A program made the translations under genes and the position numbers. A DNA stretch of 64,000 nt from Lysinibacillus halotolerans (lineage in GTDB: Bacteria; Bacillota; Bacilli; Bacillales_A; Planococcaceae), in NCBI RefSeq assembly GCF_003711845.1, contig NZ_RHLQ01000017.1:1-64000 (forward strand), in the 5' to 3' direction. Numbering within the stretch: position 1 is the first letter of the stretch; each line of letters starts with the position of its first letter. Positions 38,072 through 46,840 of the stretch are shown here, piece by piece. The notes under the pieces were generated by a model, which saw only the letters and a program-made list of their open reading frames with translations, had not been told where the DNA came from and did no database searches.

Positions 38072-38513
38072 CTATCCTCATCCGTCCTTTTTGTATATTT
38101 ACTATTAATTGTCTTTCTCCAAAGGGGGTATAAAAAATAATTTTGCCAAAATTCACTACTTCACCATTAGGATAAATCACTATATTTTTAAGATTACTAT
38201 ATATGTTTAATTGAACAATTGATGGAAAGGACCTCTCAAAAATTTTTTTACCATCAAGGCTGTAGTAGGCTTTATACGTATTATTATCACTAAACAATAC
38301 ATTGATTGTTTTCTTTTCCTCTATCGCAAGGGCTTGCATCCGTTGAATATCCAACTGAACTTGGTTAAAAAATTGCTCAACAGCCTGTTTTTCTGAGATG
38401 GTATACGTTACTTTATAAACAATAGAACTTACAACAATTACAATGAATAGGACCAATAACATTTCAATTAAACTAAATCCTTGATCGTTTTTCATATGTT
38501 TCATCAAGAGCAT
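38058..38513 (-). CDS. comGD: ComGD, competence minor pseudopilin
   Basis: 151 residues. Prepilin leader and helix NDQGFSLIEMLLVLFIVIVVSSIVYKV, cleavage after Gly, then a soluble domain with VQLDIQRMQALAIEEKKTINVLF and IVIYPNGEVVNFGKIIFYT, resembling ComGD. ATG 38513 lies 12 bases after the comGC stop; three Met near the N-terminus leave the exact start open. Confidence 0.87.
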   Translation of the reverse strand: MLLMKHMKNDQGFSLIEMLLVLFIVIVVSSIVYKVTYTISEKQAVEQFFNQVQLDIQRMQALAIEEKKTINVLFSDNNTYKAYYSLDGKKIFERSFPSIVQLNIYSNLKNIVIYPNGEVVNFGKIIFYTPFGERQLIVNIQKGRMRIVDAK

Positions 38514-38525
38514 TTATTCAATTCG

Positions 38526-38846
38526 CTATTCTCCTTTCACTACAACTTTCCCATCGCTTTGTATTTGGATTTCTGCTCCATTCGGACAGGAAGTTTCACC
38601 TTCATTTATATAATCCTTCTCGACTAATTCACTTAAAGTAGGAATGTCATGGTAATCAATTTTGTATGCTTCAACTTGTCCTTGAACCATTTTGACAAAG
38701 GCATCGCACCCCTTTTGATCTATTGAAGAAAAATGTTTTGTTACATTTGGAATTGTAATCAATATTAAAATGGAAATAATTAACAAAACTATAAGCATCT
38801 CTATAAGAGTAAACCCGTCTTGTCTTTTTAAAATCAAAACCATCAC
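38526..38846 (-). CDS. comGC: ComGC, major competence pseudopilin
   Basis: Major subunit of the competence pilus, about 105 residues. DGFTLIEMLIVLLIISILILITIPNVTKHF is almost identical to the ComGC helix; two Cys (GCDAF, TSCPNG) form the known intramolecular disulfide. GTG 38846 and ATG 38843 are very close to AAAGGAG, whereas TTG 38837 is 8 bases away and may be the real start; mature protein is unaffected. Confidence 0.93.
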   Translation of the reverse strand: MMVLILKRQDGFTLIEMLIVLLIISILILITIPNVTKHFSSIDQKGCDAFVKMVQGQVEAYKIDYHDIPTLSELVEKDYINEGETSCPNGAEIQIQSDGKVVVKGE

Positions 38847-38851
38847 TCCTT

Positions 38852-39919
38852 TTAAATCAATTCAATTAATTCATACATTGGTAATAAAATACTTAAATAG
38901 GCAGCGATAATACATACTGCAATAAGGATGAAAAAACATGGTTGTACAATAGCAATAATGAATTGAATGTTCGTTTGCAGTTTTTCTTCCAATAAATCAC
39001 AGTAAATGAGCAATTCTCGACCTAAATAACCGCTTTTTTCTCCGTGTTTTATAAATTCTTCAAACTTCGGTGAGAACCAAGCTAATATAGAGACTGCATT
39101 TGATAGTAATTCACCATAGATGACTTGTCTTTCTAGCTCCCTCGCTACATAAGCAATCGTTTGATTTAATTGTTGATTTTGTAAAATGTCTAATGCTTGT
39201 TGTAGTGAAATACCACTAACAAGTAGTTCTCCTAGGGTTTTCGATATTCGTATCGTTAATTGCAACTTGAAAAAGTAATTTACAACTGGAAGTTTTAATA
39301 AAATATTGATTCGTTCGGATATTGCTTTCCTTTTTAAATGAACGAAGAATATTAGAAAAAGGATGAAACAACTGGAGGAAATAATAAAGAGTATATCTGG
39401 GAGATGGAGAAAAAGATTTGAAATACTAACCATTCCGCTTACTTCCTTTGATCGAGAACGAATGATTTCCGTAATACTTGGTAAAAAATACGTACGGAAA
39501 GCGATAAAGATCATCATGAGAACAACGGATAAAAATATTGGATAGCTTAACAGTTTCACTACTTTTTTCCTCATTTGATATGTAAATTCTAACTGCTTCG
39601 AAACTGTTTTTAATACTTCAGCAATGTTTCCACTTTCTTCAGCAATTTGAAGGGTAATCAAGTAATGATTCGGTATGGGAAAACTTTTTAATATGTCGAT
39701 AACTTTCCCACCATTTTTTAGTTTTTCATAGATTATTGCCCTCCAATAAACTAAATTTTCTACATGGTAAGGAAGTAACATATCAATGGAGTCGGCAAAT
39801 GTGTAACCTTCATTCAGCAACGTACTTAACCGATTTAAAAATGCAGGTAGTTGTTTGACTTTCTTCTTTTTTGAGGGAAGATAAGGATACTCCTTTAATT
39901 TAAGTAGTAACGGTTGCAT
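38852..39919 (-). CDS. comGB: ComGB, competence type II/IV secretion-like membrane protein
   Basis: 355-residue GspF/PilC-type polytopic protein with two homologous cytoplasmic domains and three membrane helices (about 120-140, 170-195 and 330-350). IAEESGNIAEVLKTVSKQL and FIKHGEKSGYLGRELLIYC are the repeated motifs. Platform protein for ComGC assembly. Overlaps comGA by 20 bases. Confidence 0.93.
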   Translation of the reverse strand: MQPLLLKLKEYPYLPSKKKKVKQLPAFLNRLSTLLNEGYTFADSIDMLLPYHVENLVYWRAIIYEKLKNGGKVIDILKSFPIPNHYLITLQIAEESGNIAEVLKTVSKQLEFTYQMRKKVVKLLSYPIFLSVVLMMIFIAFRTYFLPSITEIIRSRSKEVSGMVSISNLFLHLPDILFIISSSCFILFLIFFVHLKRKAISERINILLKLPVVNYFFKLQLTIRISKTLGELLVSGISLQQALDILQNQQLNQTIAYVARELERQVIYGELLSNAVSILAWFSPKFEEFIKHGEKSGYLGRELLIYCDLLEEKLQTNIQFIIAIVQPCFFILIAVCIIAAYLSILLPMYELIELI

Positions 39920-40910
39920 GCCTATCCTTCACCTCATAGGAAGCTAATTGGTGGGATAACTTCTCATGTTTAGGTAATTGATACTTGTCACCCCGCATAA
40001 CCGCTGCTATCGCCTCAACTAAATGACAATCACTTAAAATTTCATATAACGCTTTCCTTTCCTCTGTTCCTATTTCCACCAAACATTGAGCAACAATTCC
40101 AATAAGAGCTTGTCTAATTTCTTCAATCGATATATTTAAATCTAACAATCGATATATGCAATTAACTGTATCCTTCGCATGAATGGTACTTAATACTAAA
40201 TGGCCCGTTAACGAAGCTTCAATTGCAATCTTTGCGGTTTCCTGATCACGAATTTCTCCAATCATGATGACGTCCGGTGAGTGACGTAATATTGCTTTTA
40301 AACCGGCTGCATAGGTTACCCCTGCCCTTTCATTTACTTGAATTTGCAATAAATTCGATTGACTATTCTCAACTGGATCTTCTAAAGAAATGACGTGACG
40401 GGCAAGAGTTTCGCTCGTGTAATTCACTAATGAATATAAAGTAGTCGTTTTTCCTGAACCAGTTGGCCCACAAAATAACAAAAGACCTTGTTGGTTGGAT
40501 ATGAGTTGAACTAGTTTTTCTGCCGATTTTTGATTGAGGGAAAGTGAAGTAAGGGGGAGACTGGAATTTTGAAGCATTAATCGGATAACGACACTTTCTC
40601 TTTTAAAAACAGAAGGTAGAGTAGATACCCGAAAGGCATATAACTGATTTGAGAATTCCTTTTGAAAAGAACCGCTTTGAGGTTTGCGTTTTTCGCTTAT
40701 ATCAAGGGATGATAAAAATTTGAAATAAGAGATGATCCGGTCTCCTAATTCAAAAGGTATATTGGTCGTTGGAAATAGTTTTCCATATTTACGAAAATGT
40801 ATGGAATATTGATGATTTTGAGGAACAATATGAATATCCGATGCTCCGAAATGGAGTGCCTTCAATAATAACTGCATACTTTTATTTTCTACTACAGATT
40901 CAATGTCCAT
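39900..40910 (-). CDS. comGA: ComGA, competence traffic ATPase
   Basis: 336-residue GspE/PilB-type ATPase that drives assembly of the transformation pseudopilus. Walker A CGPTGSGKTTTLYSL (about 150-165), Asp box SLEDPVE, Walker B DVIMIGEIRDQETAKIAIEA and a His box region STIHAKDT. The frame extends to 40919; ATG 40910 is 6 bases after GAGGTG. First gene of comGA-GG, preceded by a 490-base non-coding region with a candidate ComK site. Confidence 0.96.
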   Translation of the reverse strand: MDIESVVENKSMQLLLKALHFGASDIHIVPQNHQYSIHFRKYGKLFPTTNIPFELGDRIISYFKFLSSLDISEKRKPQSGSFQKEFSNQLYAFRVSTLPSVFKRESVVIRLMLQNSSLPLTSLSLNQKSAEKLVQLISNQQGLLLFCGPTGSGKTTTLYSLVNYTSETLARHVISLEDPVENSQSNLLQIQVNERAGVTYAAGLKAILRHSPDVIMIGEIRDQETAKIAIEASLTGHLVLSTIHAKDTVNCIYRLLDLNISIEEIRQALIGIVAQCLVEIGTEERKALYEILSDCHLVEAIAAVMRGDKYQLPKHEKLSHQLASYEVKDRHATVTT

Positions 40911-40963
40911 AGGCAACACCTCATCATTATAGTATTTTAATTGACCGCAACTGAATTAAAAAC

Positions 40964-41001
40964 AGTATATAATGGTAATGGAAATTGGAAAACCCCTTTT
41001 T
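40964..41001 (-). promoter_or_regulatory. Candidate ComK-dependent promoter of comGA
   Basis: AAAA-N5-TTTT (40989-41001) lies about 20 bases upstream of a TATACT -10 (40964-40969) whose -35 is poor, as in ComK-activated promoters. Another perfect AAAA-N5-TTTT is at 41071-41083. ComK normally needs two boxes at set spacing; the second box beside the first is only partial, so this is tentative. The remaining gap to 41400 is AT-rich and non-coding. Confidence 0.4.
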
Positions 41002-41295
41002 CTAACTTTAATATTTCAACTTAATTTTCTAAAGAAATGATAAATTTGATCAAGATATTATTGTTTATCCAAAAAAACCTTTTAGTATTGTTTAACGTTT
41101 TCTTTAATAATGAAGGTTAAAATATAAAATAGAAGGAAATATTATTTTCATTACGTATGACCGTTTAAAAAATCGTAATTAACAAATAATGAAATTAAAC
41201 TGCTTTTTCTATTCCATTGAAAACCTTACCAAAAGTTAACGTTTATTTCCATTTTAAATAGGAGAAAAAAAGATAAAACGTTCTCTAAATTTTAA

Positions 41296-41314
41296 TTTGT
41301 TTGTCACAAACAAA
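41296..41314. repeat. Perfect 19-base palindrome upstream of yqgY
   Basis: TTTGTTTGT-C-ACAAACAAA, 9-bp arms, about 90 bases before the DUF2626 gene. Without a T-run it looks more like an operator than a terminator. The protein is unknown. Confidence 0.45.
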
Positions 41315-41402
41315 ATGGAAGTAGCAGTTTACATTATCCTTACCAATCATTTATAATAAAAGTTGAGATTATTGAGTCACATGGCAAAAGGAGGGATTCT
41401 TC

Positions 41403-41645
41403 ATGAGCAACATGTATAAAGTTATGGCATTCTGGACTGGTGTTTTTGCCGTTATGTTCTACCTTGGTGATATGTACGAGGTTTCGCTATTATTCGTTGG
41501 TAATACAATTTTATTTATATTATTAGGCTTCTTAAACCTAACAGAACGCATGTACATGTACATTTTCGGAGCTTATTTAACTATATTCTTCGCTGGATTT
41601 ACGTATTATACTACATTTATCCATGTACCTGGTGCTGGCCATTAA
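41403..41645 (+). CDS. yqgY: DUF2626 small membrane protein YqgY
   Basis: 80 residues, three hydrophobic segments (about 7-22, 27-43 and 50-70), with the DUF2626 pattern MYKVMAFWTGVFAVMFYLGDM and NLTERMYMYIFGAYLTIFF. Conserved in Bacillales next to comG/yqgX; no function known. ATG after AAAGGAGGG. Monocistronic, followed by a terminator shared with yqgX. Confidence 0.9.
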   Translation: MSNMYKVMAFWTGVFAVMFYLGDMYEVSLLFVGNTILFILLGFLNLTERMYMYIFGAYLTIFFAGFTYYTTFIHVPGAGH

Positions 41646-41651
41646 AAAAAG

Positions 41652-41677
41652 ACATCGACTGGTTGTTCAGTCGATGT
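41652..41677. terminator. Bidirectional terminator between yqgY and yqgX
   Basis: 10-bp perfect stem with 6-base loop, A7 before and T-rich after, between convergent stops. Confidence 0.92.
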
Positions 41678-41685
41678 TTTTCTTT

Positions 41686-42339
41686 TTACCCTTCGTAACC
41701 GTTTAAAAACGGATTCATATCCATTTCAGCTTGTGGCGTTGTATAAGAGCCATGTCCAGGGTAAATAATTGTATCCTCTGGTAATACTAATAATTTTTCA
41801 TGGATAGATTGAAGAAGTACTTTTAAAGACCCTTCAAGTAAATCTGTTCTACCAATACTTCTTTCAAAAAGTGTATCCCCTACGATGGCAAAGCCATCCT
41901 CTTCAAAAATATACGAAATACTTCCAGGAGAATGACCAGGAGTGAATACAGCTTTGAATGTAAAACCATCGATGTTAAACGTTTGCTCTTTGCGAATTAT
42001 ATGAGCTTCTTCTGGTTTATTTACAATATAATTTGGAAGTTCTGCATATTTACCAGAGCCGTTTTTCATCGGATCTCCAAGCCAACTGACTTCCCGTTCA
42101 TGTACATATAATGGTAAATCAAACATTTCCCTTAATTCATCCACTGCTCCAATATGGTCAAAATGGGTATGGGTCAAAAAGATTGCCTTTGGTTTCAATT
42201 GATTGGAACGAATGACATTCACTATTTTTGAAGCTTCTTCACCTGGGTCGAATAGAATGCAGTCCTTTTGCTTATTACTAACAATATAACAGTTTGTTTG
42301 AACAGGACCTAAACTAAAAACTTTTACATTTAACATCAA
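41686..42339 (-). CDS. yqgX: MBL-fold hydrolase YqgX (glyoxalase II-like)
   Basis: 217-residue metallo-beta-lactamase-fold protein: THTHFDHIGAVDEL supplies the HxHxDH zinc motif (about 56-61), then TPGHSPGSISY (His), GDTLFERSIGRTDL (bridging Asp) and YPGHGSYTT (His). Such proteins include hydroxyacylglutathione/bacillithiol hydrolases; the substrate here is not determinable. Next to yqgY and the DUF2759 gene as in B. subtilis. Confidence 0.9.
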   Translation of the reverse strand: MMLNVKVFSLGPVQTNCYIVSNKQKDCILFDPGEEASKIVNVIRSNQLKPKAIFLTHTHFDHIGAVDELREMFDLPLYVHEREVSWLGDPMKNGSGKYAELPNYIVNKPEEAHIIRKEQTFNIDGFTFKAVFTPGHSPGSISYIFEEDGFAIVGDTLFERSIGRTDLLEGSLKVLLQSIHEKLLVLPEDTIIYPGHGSYTTPQAEMDMNPFLNGYEG

Positions 42340-42502
42340 TCATCACCTCTTGATTATTATACATGGATAAGAAAAAAATTACATTGAACGTTCAAATAAA
42401 CTGTATTTTTTGTTCTCGACAAAAAGATGTAAGTGCTTTACAATAAAGAAGGAATATTGTCTACGACATTCAACTTCTAATGTCTAAAGGAGTGTCATCT
42501 TA

Positions 42503-42682
42503 ATGAACTTATTAATGGTTATTTTCGCTTTAGTAGCAATCTTTGCTGTAGTAAATTTATTCCAAGCAATTAAAGAAAAAAATATTCTTGCTTTAGTTTT
42601 CAGTATTGCTACAGCTGCAATTTTCGGTTGGTTTGTAGTCATGACAGTTTTAAACCAAGGTTACCCACCAAAATTGCACTAA
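42503..42682 (+). CDS. yqgW: DUF2759 small membrane protein (YqgW-like)
   Basis: A 59-residue protein, easily missed because of its length. Two hydrophobic helices (MVIFALVAIFAVVNLF, about 5-20; LVFSIATAAIFGWFVVMTVL, about 29-48) separated by KEKN, ending NQGYPPKLH. This is the DUF2759 pattern of B. subtilis YqgW, which lies at the same position beside yqgX. AAAGGAG is 9 bases upstream of ATG and a terminator follows. Function unknown. Confidence 0.85.
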   Translation: MNLLMVIFALVAIFAVVNLFQAIKEKNILALVFSIATAAIFGWFVVMTVLNQGYPPKLH

Positions 42683-42690
42683 TTCATTGT

Positions 42691-42724
42691 AAAAGACGAG
42701 GTATCAAAAGATACTTCGTCTTTT
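42691..42724 (+). terminator. Terminator after the DUF2759 gene
   Basis: 15-bp stem (one wobble) with AAAA loop and T-rich tail, 8 bases after the stop. Confidence 0.9.
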
Positions 42725-42790
42725 TCGTTTCTTTAACAGTATTGTTAAAGAACATTTAGGTTATCCAGCGTCATTGAATAAGTTAAAAAC

Positions 42791-42824
42791 AAAAGGGCCA
42801 TTTCATTTGTGAAATGACCCTTTT
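42791..42824 (-). terminator. Terminator after the LTA synthase gene
   Basis: 15-bp arms 42791-42805 / 42810-42824, TTTG loop, T-run on the minus strand; directly past the stop at 42827. Confidence 0.92.
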
Positions 42825-42826
42825 CG

Positions 42827-44734
42827 TTATTCTTTCTCTTCTTTTATTACATTTTGTTTTAAATTCCCTGTATCTTCATCATAAAAACGTAATAAATCGC
42901 CATTAATAATTTGATCAGAATATTCAAGTTCGATTAAAGCACGGTCAATGTATGGTTGACACGCGTCAATTTCTATTTCTTCGCCTGTTCCCCGATCGTA
43001 ACATACTTCACCCGCGTAAACTAATTGATCTGTCACAAAACGACCATCCCGGAATATAACGAAATCTTCATGTTCTTCTGAGAACATATCGTCACCTAGT
43101 TGCATGTCATTTGAAGTATCAATTCCTAAAAGGTGTAAAATCGTCGGACGAATATCAATTTGACCTGAAGTTTTATCAATTACTTGACCATCGTTCGATC
43201 CTGGAATATGGATAAATAACGGTACTGATTGCAATAATGCACTATCATAGGCAGTAATCTCTTCCTTACCTAAATATTGCGCCATTGCTTTATTATGGTT
43301 TTCCGAAATACCATAATGGTCACCGTACATGACAATAATGGAGTTATCGTAAAGACCTGCTTCTTTTAACTCTTCAAAGAATATTTTAATGGATTCATCT
43401 AAATAACGAACCGTTTGGAAATAACGATTCAGTGTTCCAGAATTTGAATTATATTCTGGAATCATAATATCCTCTTCCGTTAAAGTAAATGGATAATGGT
43501 TTGTTAATGTGATCATACGCGTAGCAAAAGGTTGCTCCATCTCAGTCATCATATCAACGGACTGTTCGAAAAATGGAATATCTTTTAATCCCCAGTTCAC
43601 AGAGTTTTCATCTGTTACATCATAGGAATCGACATCGTAAAATTTCTGAATATCTAACGATTGATAAATGACATCCCGATTCCAAAAAGATGCATTGTTG
43701 GAATGCATGACACTTGTAAAATAACCATTTTCATTTAATTTTTCAGACATCGAATTATACGTATTCCCACCATGAGTAAAGAACACTGCACCACTGCCTA
43801 AGCCAAACAATGAATTTTCTACTATAAATTCAGAATCGCTTGTTTTCCCTAATCCAGTTTGGTGATAGAAGTCACTGAAATAATACGTATCTTTATCTTG
43901 TGTAAGAGAATTTAAGAAAGGTGTTACTACTTCTCCATTCATTGTATTATTTATCACAAAATTTTGGAGTGATTCTAATTGTACAAAAATGACATTACGT
44001 CCTTTATACTTACCAAACATTTCTTCATTAATGGCAGATTGGTTTGCTTGCACATAGTTTTCTACTTCCACAAGTTCACTGCCATCTGCTAATGCTCTTT
44101 GCGCACTTGATTTCGATTGAACATAAATATCATACAGATGATAGTTATATGTCCCAATATTTTTTACTAATAATTCACGATCAAATGCACGGGTTAATAA
44201 TTGTGGGCGTTCCGTTTCCGCTAATCCTAAATTTAAGAACACCATTGCAACAGCTAATACAAAATAAGCACGACGAATTTCTTTACGAATTGGTGTTGTT
44301 TCTTGTAATTTTGGTAAAAATTTAATAACTAAAATTAAAACAACAACATCTGTGAAGTAAAAAATATCGTACCAGTTAATAATTTCCGTTACTGAAGTGC
44401 CTAAATCTCCGAAATTGCTAGTTTGGAATAAAACTGCTAATGTAATGAAATCATTATAGAATCGATAAAACGCAACATTAGCAAATAATACAATCGCCAG
44501 AAGAACACTTACTGTTATTAAGTAACGATGGCGTACTTTTGCCGTTTTAAAAAATAATGAAATCCCATAAGCAAATAATAAGAAACTTAATGGGTTTATT
44601 ATTAAAATAAGCTCTTGCATTGCGTTTTCAATGTCCATTTCAAAACTTGTATGGTAGACAATCACAGTTTTGATCCAAGTCGTCAGTATAGCTATAGCTA
44701 AAATCGAATGTTTAGGCCATTTAGAAAAATTCAT
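42827..44734 (-). CDS. ltaS: Lipoteichoic acid synthase (LtaS family)
   Basis: 635-residue membrane enzyme polymerising glycerol-phosphate from phosphatidylglycerol onto a glycolipid anchor outside the cell. Five N-terminal helices (about 5-180), then an extracellular sulfatase-fold domain with the catalytic Thr in LGKTSDSEFIVENS (about 300), the metal site MYGDHYGISENHN, and the LTNHYPF motif. The frame extends to 44755; ATG 44734 follows GGAAAGGATG. B. subtilis has the paralogue YqgS here; which LTA synthase role it has (main or primase) cannot be told. Confidence 0.94.
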   Translation of the reverse strand: MNFSKWPKHSILAIAILTTWIKTVIVYHTSFEMDIENAMQELILIINPLSFLLFAYGISLFFKTAKVRHRYLITVSVLLAIVLFANVAFYRFYNDFITLAVLFQTSNFGDLGTSVTEIINWYDIFYFTDVVVLILVIKFLPKLQETTPIRKEIRRAYFVLAVAMVFLNLGLAETERPQLLTRAFDRELLVKNIGTYNYHLYDIYVQSKSSAQRALADGSELVEVENYVQANQSAINEEMFGKYKGRNVIFVQLESLQNFVINNTMNGEVVTPFLNSLTQDKDTYYFSDFYHQTGLGKTSDSEFIVENSLFGLGSGAVFFTHGGNTYNSMSEKLNENGYFTSVMHSNNASFWNRDVIYQSLDIQKFYDVDSYDVTDENSVNWGLKDIPFFEQSVDMMTEMEQPFATRMITLTNHYPFTLTEEDIMIPEYNSNSGTLNRYFQTVRYLDESIKIFFEELKEAGLYDNSIIVMYGDHYGISENHNKAMAQYLGKEEITAYDSALLQSVPLFIHIPGSNDGQVIDKTSGQIDIRPTILHLLGIDTSNDMQLGDDMFSEEHEDFVIFRDGRFVTDQLVYAGEVCYDRGTGEEIEIDACQPYIDRALIELEYSDQIINGDLLRFYDEDTGNLKQNVIKEEKE

Positions 44735-44755
44735 TCCAAAACATCCTTTCCACAT

Positions 44756-45257
44756 AATTGATACATAGATATAAACATAAATTTCTATTGAAATTTACAC
44801 AAAAAAATAAATTGCTAAGTTTGAAAACAAATTTTATCTTAATCTTCATTCCTTTAATTATCAATATAATATGTATACAAAAATTTCAAAAACAATAGTG
44901 GGTATACATCATGAAATTGATAACATTTAAGATAACATTATATTGATGGCAACAAACAAACCTTTATACCGCTTACATTTGGAACGTTTTTTTAATTTTT
45001 TTGTACATACTTTTTCTCTAATTTTGCAAGAAGTATTAATTATCTTTCAAAAAAGTACGGAACATTACAAATATTAAAGAACTATATTATTATTTACGTT
45101 TTATTTACAAAAAAGTTCCCAAATGAAAACAGTGGCAAATAAATCCACTGTCAATTTAATGTATATAATTAACAATTATTAACAATATAATACCACTTAA
45201 AACATAATATATGGTAATTTTTTTGAAATTATTTAATAATTTTTAAATTCATGACGA
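44756..45257. other. 500-base AT-rich intergenic region
   Basis: No coding frame of credible length on either strand. It includes a small hairpin ACAGTGG/CCACTGT (45129-45151) about 105 bases past the yqgQ stop, a weak terminator candidate for the minus-strand operon. In B. subtilis glcK occupies roughly this place; nothing recognisable of it remains. Confidence 0.5.
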
Positions 45258-45470
45258 TTATTGCATTTTTTTCTCTTCCTGTTCTAGCCGTGATAACTCT
45301 TGTTTGATTAGGAGCATTGCTGACTGAAAGTCTTTTGGTTCAAGAACCTTTGCTTTATATAGCTCCCGAATTTCATCTTCCATTAATAATAAATCTCCAA
45401 TTCGATCTCTTGTATAAATAAATGTTCCATATTGTTTTAGTAAATCATATATATCTTTCATTGTTTTCAT
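45258..45470 (-). CDS. yqgQ: YqgQ-family small protein (DUF910)
   Basis: 70 residues with the YqgQ pattern IYDLLKQYGTFIYTRDRIGDLLLMEDEIRELYKAKVLEPKDFQ, a small three-helix protein known from B. subtilis, with no assigned function. The frame extends to 45500 but ATG 45470 is 7 bases after AAAGGGGA. Starts inside the last bases of the cyclo-ligase gene (4-base overlap), so the two are coupled. Confidence 0.87.
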   Translation of the reverse strand: MKTMKDIYDLLKQYGTFIYTRDRIGDLLLMEDEIRELYKAKVLEPKDFQSAMLLIKQELSRLEQEEKKMQ

Positions 45471-46063
45471 TTTGACGTCCCCTTTCGATTTGCGACACAA
45501 TCAATTCGCGATGTCTCAGTAATGATAAGATCCACTGGTATATCAAAGGTTTCAACTGGTACTTCATCTACAATTTGGATATTAAAAGCAAGGGAAATTA
45601 ACTGACCTTTAAATTTTGTTAAATAGCGATCATAATAACCGCCACCGTAACCAATCCGGTAACCATTATAATCAAAGACGATTCCTGGCACGATTATACA
45701 ATCAATTTCTTCAGCAGTAACAAGTTCTGTACATTGGGGAATCGGTTCTAATAAATCCATATATACGATTTCAAGCTGTTGAAAATTCTCAATTGCATAA
45801 AAGTCCATCGTAAGATTTACTGGATGACATTTTGGAACAACGACTTTTTTATTCATGTTCCATAAAGCTTCAATTATTTCTTTCGTATGAACTTCCCTTT
45901 TACGGGAAATCGTGATAGCAATCGTATTCCCTTCGATAATAGAAGGCTCTTTTAATAACTGTTCTTTCATGTACATAGAGGATTGTCTGAATCGATCATC
46001 GGACAGATCATTTAACGCTTTTCTTATTTGGTTTCTCAATTGTTTTTTATCCAAATTTACCAT
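45467..46063 (-). CDS. yqgN: 5-formyltetrahydrofolate cyclo-ligase
   Basis: 198-residue ATP-dependent enzyme recycling 5-formyl-THF to 5,10-methenyl-THF. N-terminal KKQLRNQIRKALNDL, central SRKREVHTKEIIEALW, and the C-terminal nucleotide loop DYNGYRIGYGGGYYDRYL (about 140-157) are the family hallmarks. Serine hydroxymethyltransferase makes its inhibitor substrate, so it complements gcvT and folD in this window. Preceded by rpmG with a terminator between. Confidence 0.95.
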   Translation of the reverse strand: MVNLDKKQLRNQIRKALNDLSDDRFRQSSMYMKEQLLKEPSIIEGNTIAITISRKREVHTKEIIEALWNMNKKVVVPKCHPVNLTMDFYAIENFQQLEIVYMDLLEPIPQCTELVTAEEIDCIIVPGIVFDYNGYRIGYGGGYYDRYLTKFKGQLISLAFNIQIVDEVPVETFDIPVDLIITETSRIDCVANRKGTSK

Positions 46064-46097
46064 CCCCTAAATCCTTTTATCCATTTATAATTAAAAA

Positions 46098-46121
46098 GCC
46101 AAAACCACAAGTGGTTTTGGC
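46098..46121 (-). terminator. Terminator after rpmG
   Basis: Perfect 11-bp stem GCCAAAACCAC/GTGGTTTTGGC followed on the minus strand by T5; minimal loop. Confidence 0.88.
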
Positions 46122-46129
46122 AATAATGC

Positions 46130-46279
46130 TTACTTAGTTTCACGGTGAAGAGTGTATTTCTTCTCGCGAGAGCAATATTTTTTAAGTTCAAGACGTTCTG
46201 GATTATTACGTTTGTTCTTTTTAGAAATGTAGTTACGTTCACCACAATCTGTACAAGCTAATGTAATGTTTACGCGCAT
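46130..46279 (-). CDS. rpmG: 50S ribosomal protein L33
   Basis: 49-residue protein [22 protein letters not shown]...[16 protein letters not shown], almost identical to B. subtilis RpmGA. CTDC is present but the second pair is reduced to a single Cys (KKYC), as in RpmGA. ATG 46279 follows GGGAGGG; the frame runs to 46318 without a site. Same neighbour as in B. subtilis (yqgN). Confidence 0.97.
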   Translation of the reverse strand: MRVNITLACTDCGERNYISKKNKRNNPERLELKKYCSREKKYTLHRETK

Positions 46280-46441
46280 TATTAACCCTCCCACTCTATA
46301 TAAAGACTTTAATTTCATTTGAGCATGATTTATACGACTAAATCATTATAACATAAATAGAAAAAAAATCTAGCATCATTTATTATTAACTTTTCTTATG
46401 CTAAAATAACTTAAAATAGTAAAAAAGACGGAGGAACAACA

Positions 46442-46837
46442 GTGGATTTATCAATGATTTTAATGATCATCGGCATTGTTTGTATTGTTGTATCATTTTT
46501 CCTAAAAGATACATCTAAACGAATTGAAAAAGACTTAGAAGACTTATCAATTAGTATTTACCAAGAAACAAATTCATTAAAAAAGCGGTTGAAAATAGTA
46601 GAAGAGGAGTTGCTTCTTGAACCAAACTTTTCCATTAAATCGGCATCTACACCGAAAATAAAAGAAACATCGGTACAAAAAAAACAACCAACAACTGTTC
46701 AACAGAAGCAAGTCAATGAAATATTAGTATCTCAAGTGATCCAACTTAATAAACAAGGCTATCCGATTGAGGAAATTAGCAAAATGTCTACTTTATCTAC
46801 ACAACAAATTTTATCGATATTACGAGATGGGAGATAG
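46442..46837 (+). CDS. Membrane-anchored coiled-coil protein of unknown function
   Basis: 131 residues: one N-terminal helix (about 4-21), a charged coiled coil (about 24-58, RIEKDLEDLSISIYQETNSLKKRLKIVEEELL), a Lys/Thr/Gln-rich linker, and a C-terminal segment VIQLNKQGYPIEEISKMSTLSTQQILSIL that looks like a small helix-turn-helix. The pattern recalls DUF6115/YlxL-like proteins, but I cannot confirm this. GTG start after GGAGG. 3 bases before the next gene, so they form a two-gene operon. Confidence 0.8.
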   Translation: MDLSMILMIIGIVCIVVSFFLKDTSKRIEKDLEDLSISIYQETNSLKKRLKIVEEELLLEPNFSIKSASTPKIKETSVQKKQPTTVQQKQVNEILVSQVIQLNKQGYPIEEISKMSTLSTQQILSILRDGR

Positions 46838-46840
46838 ACG

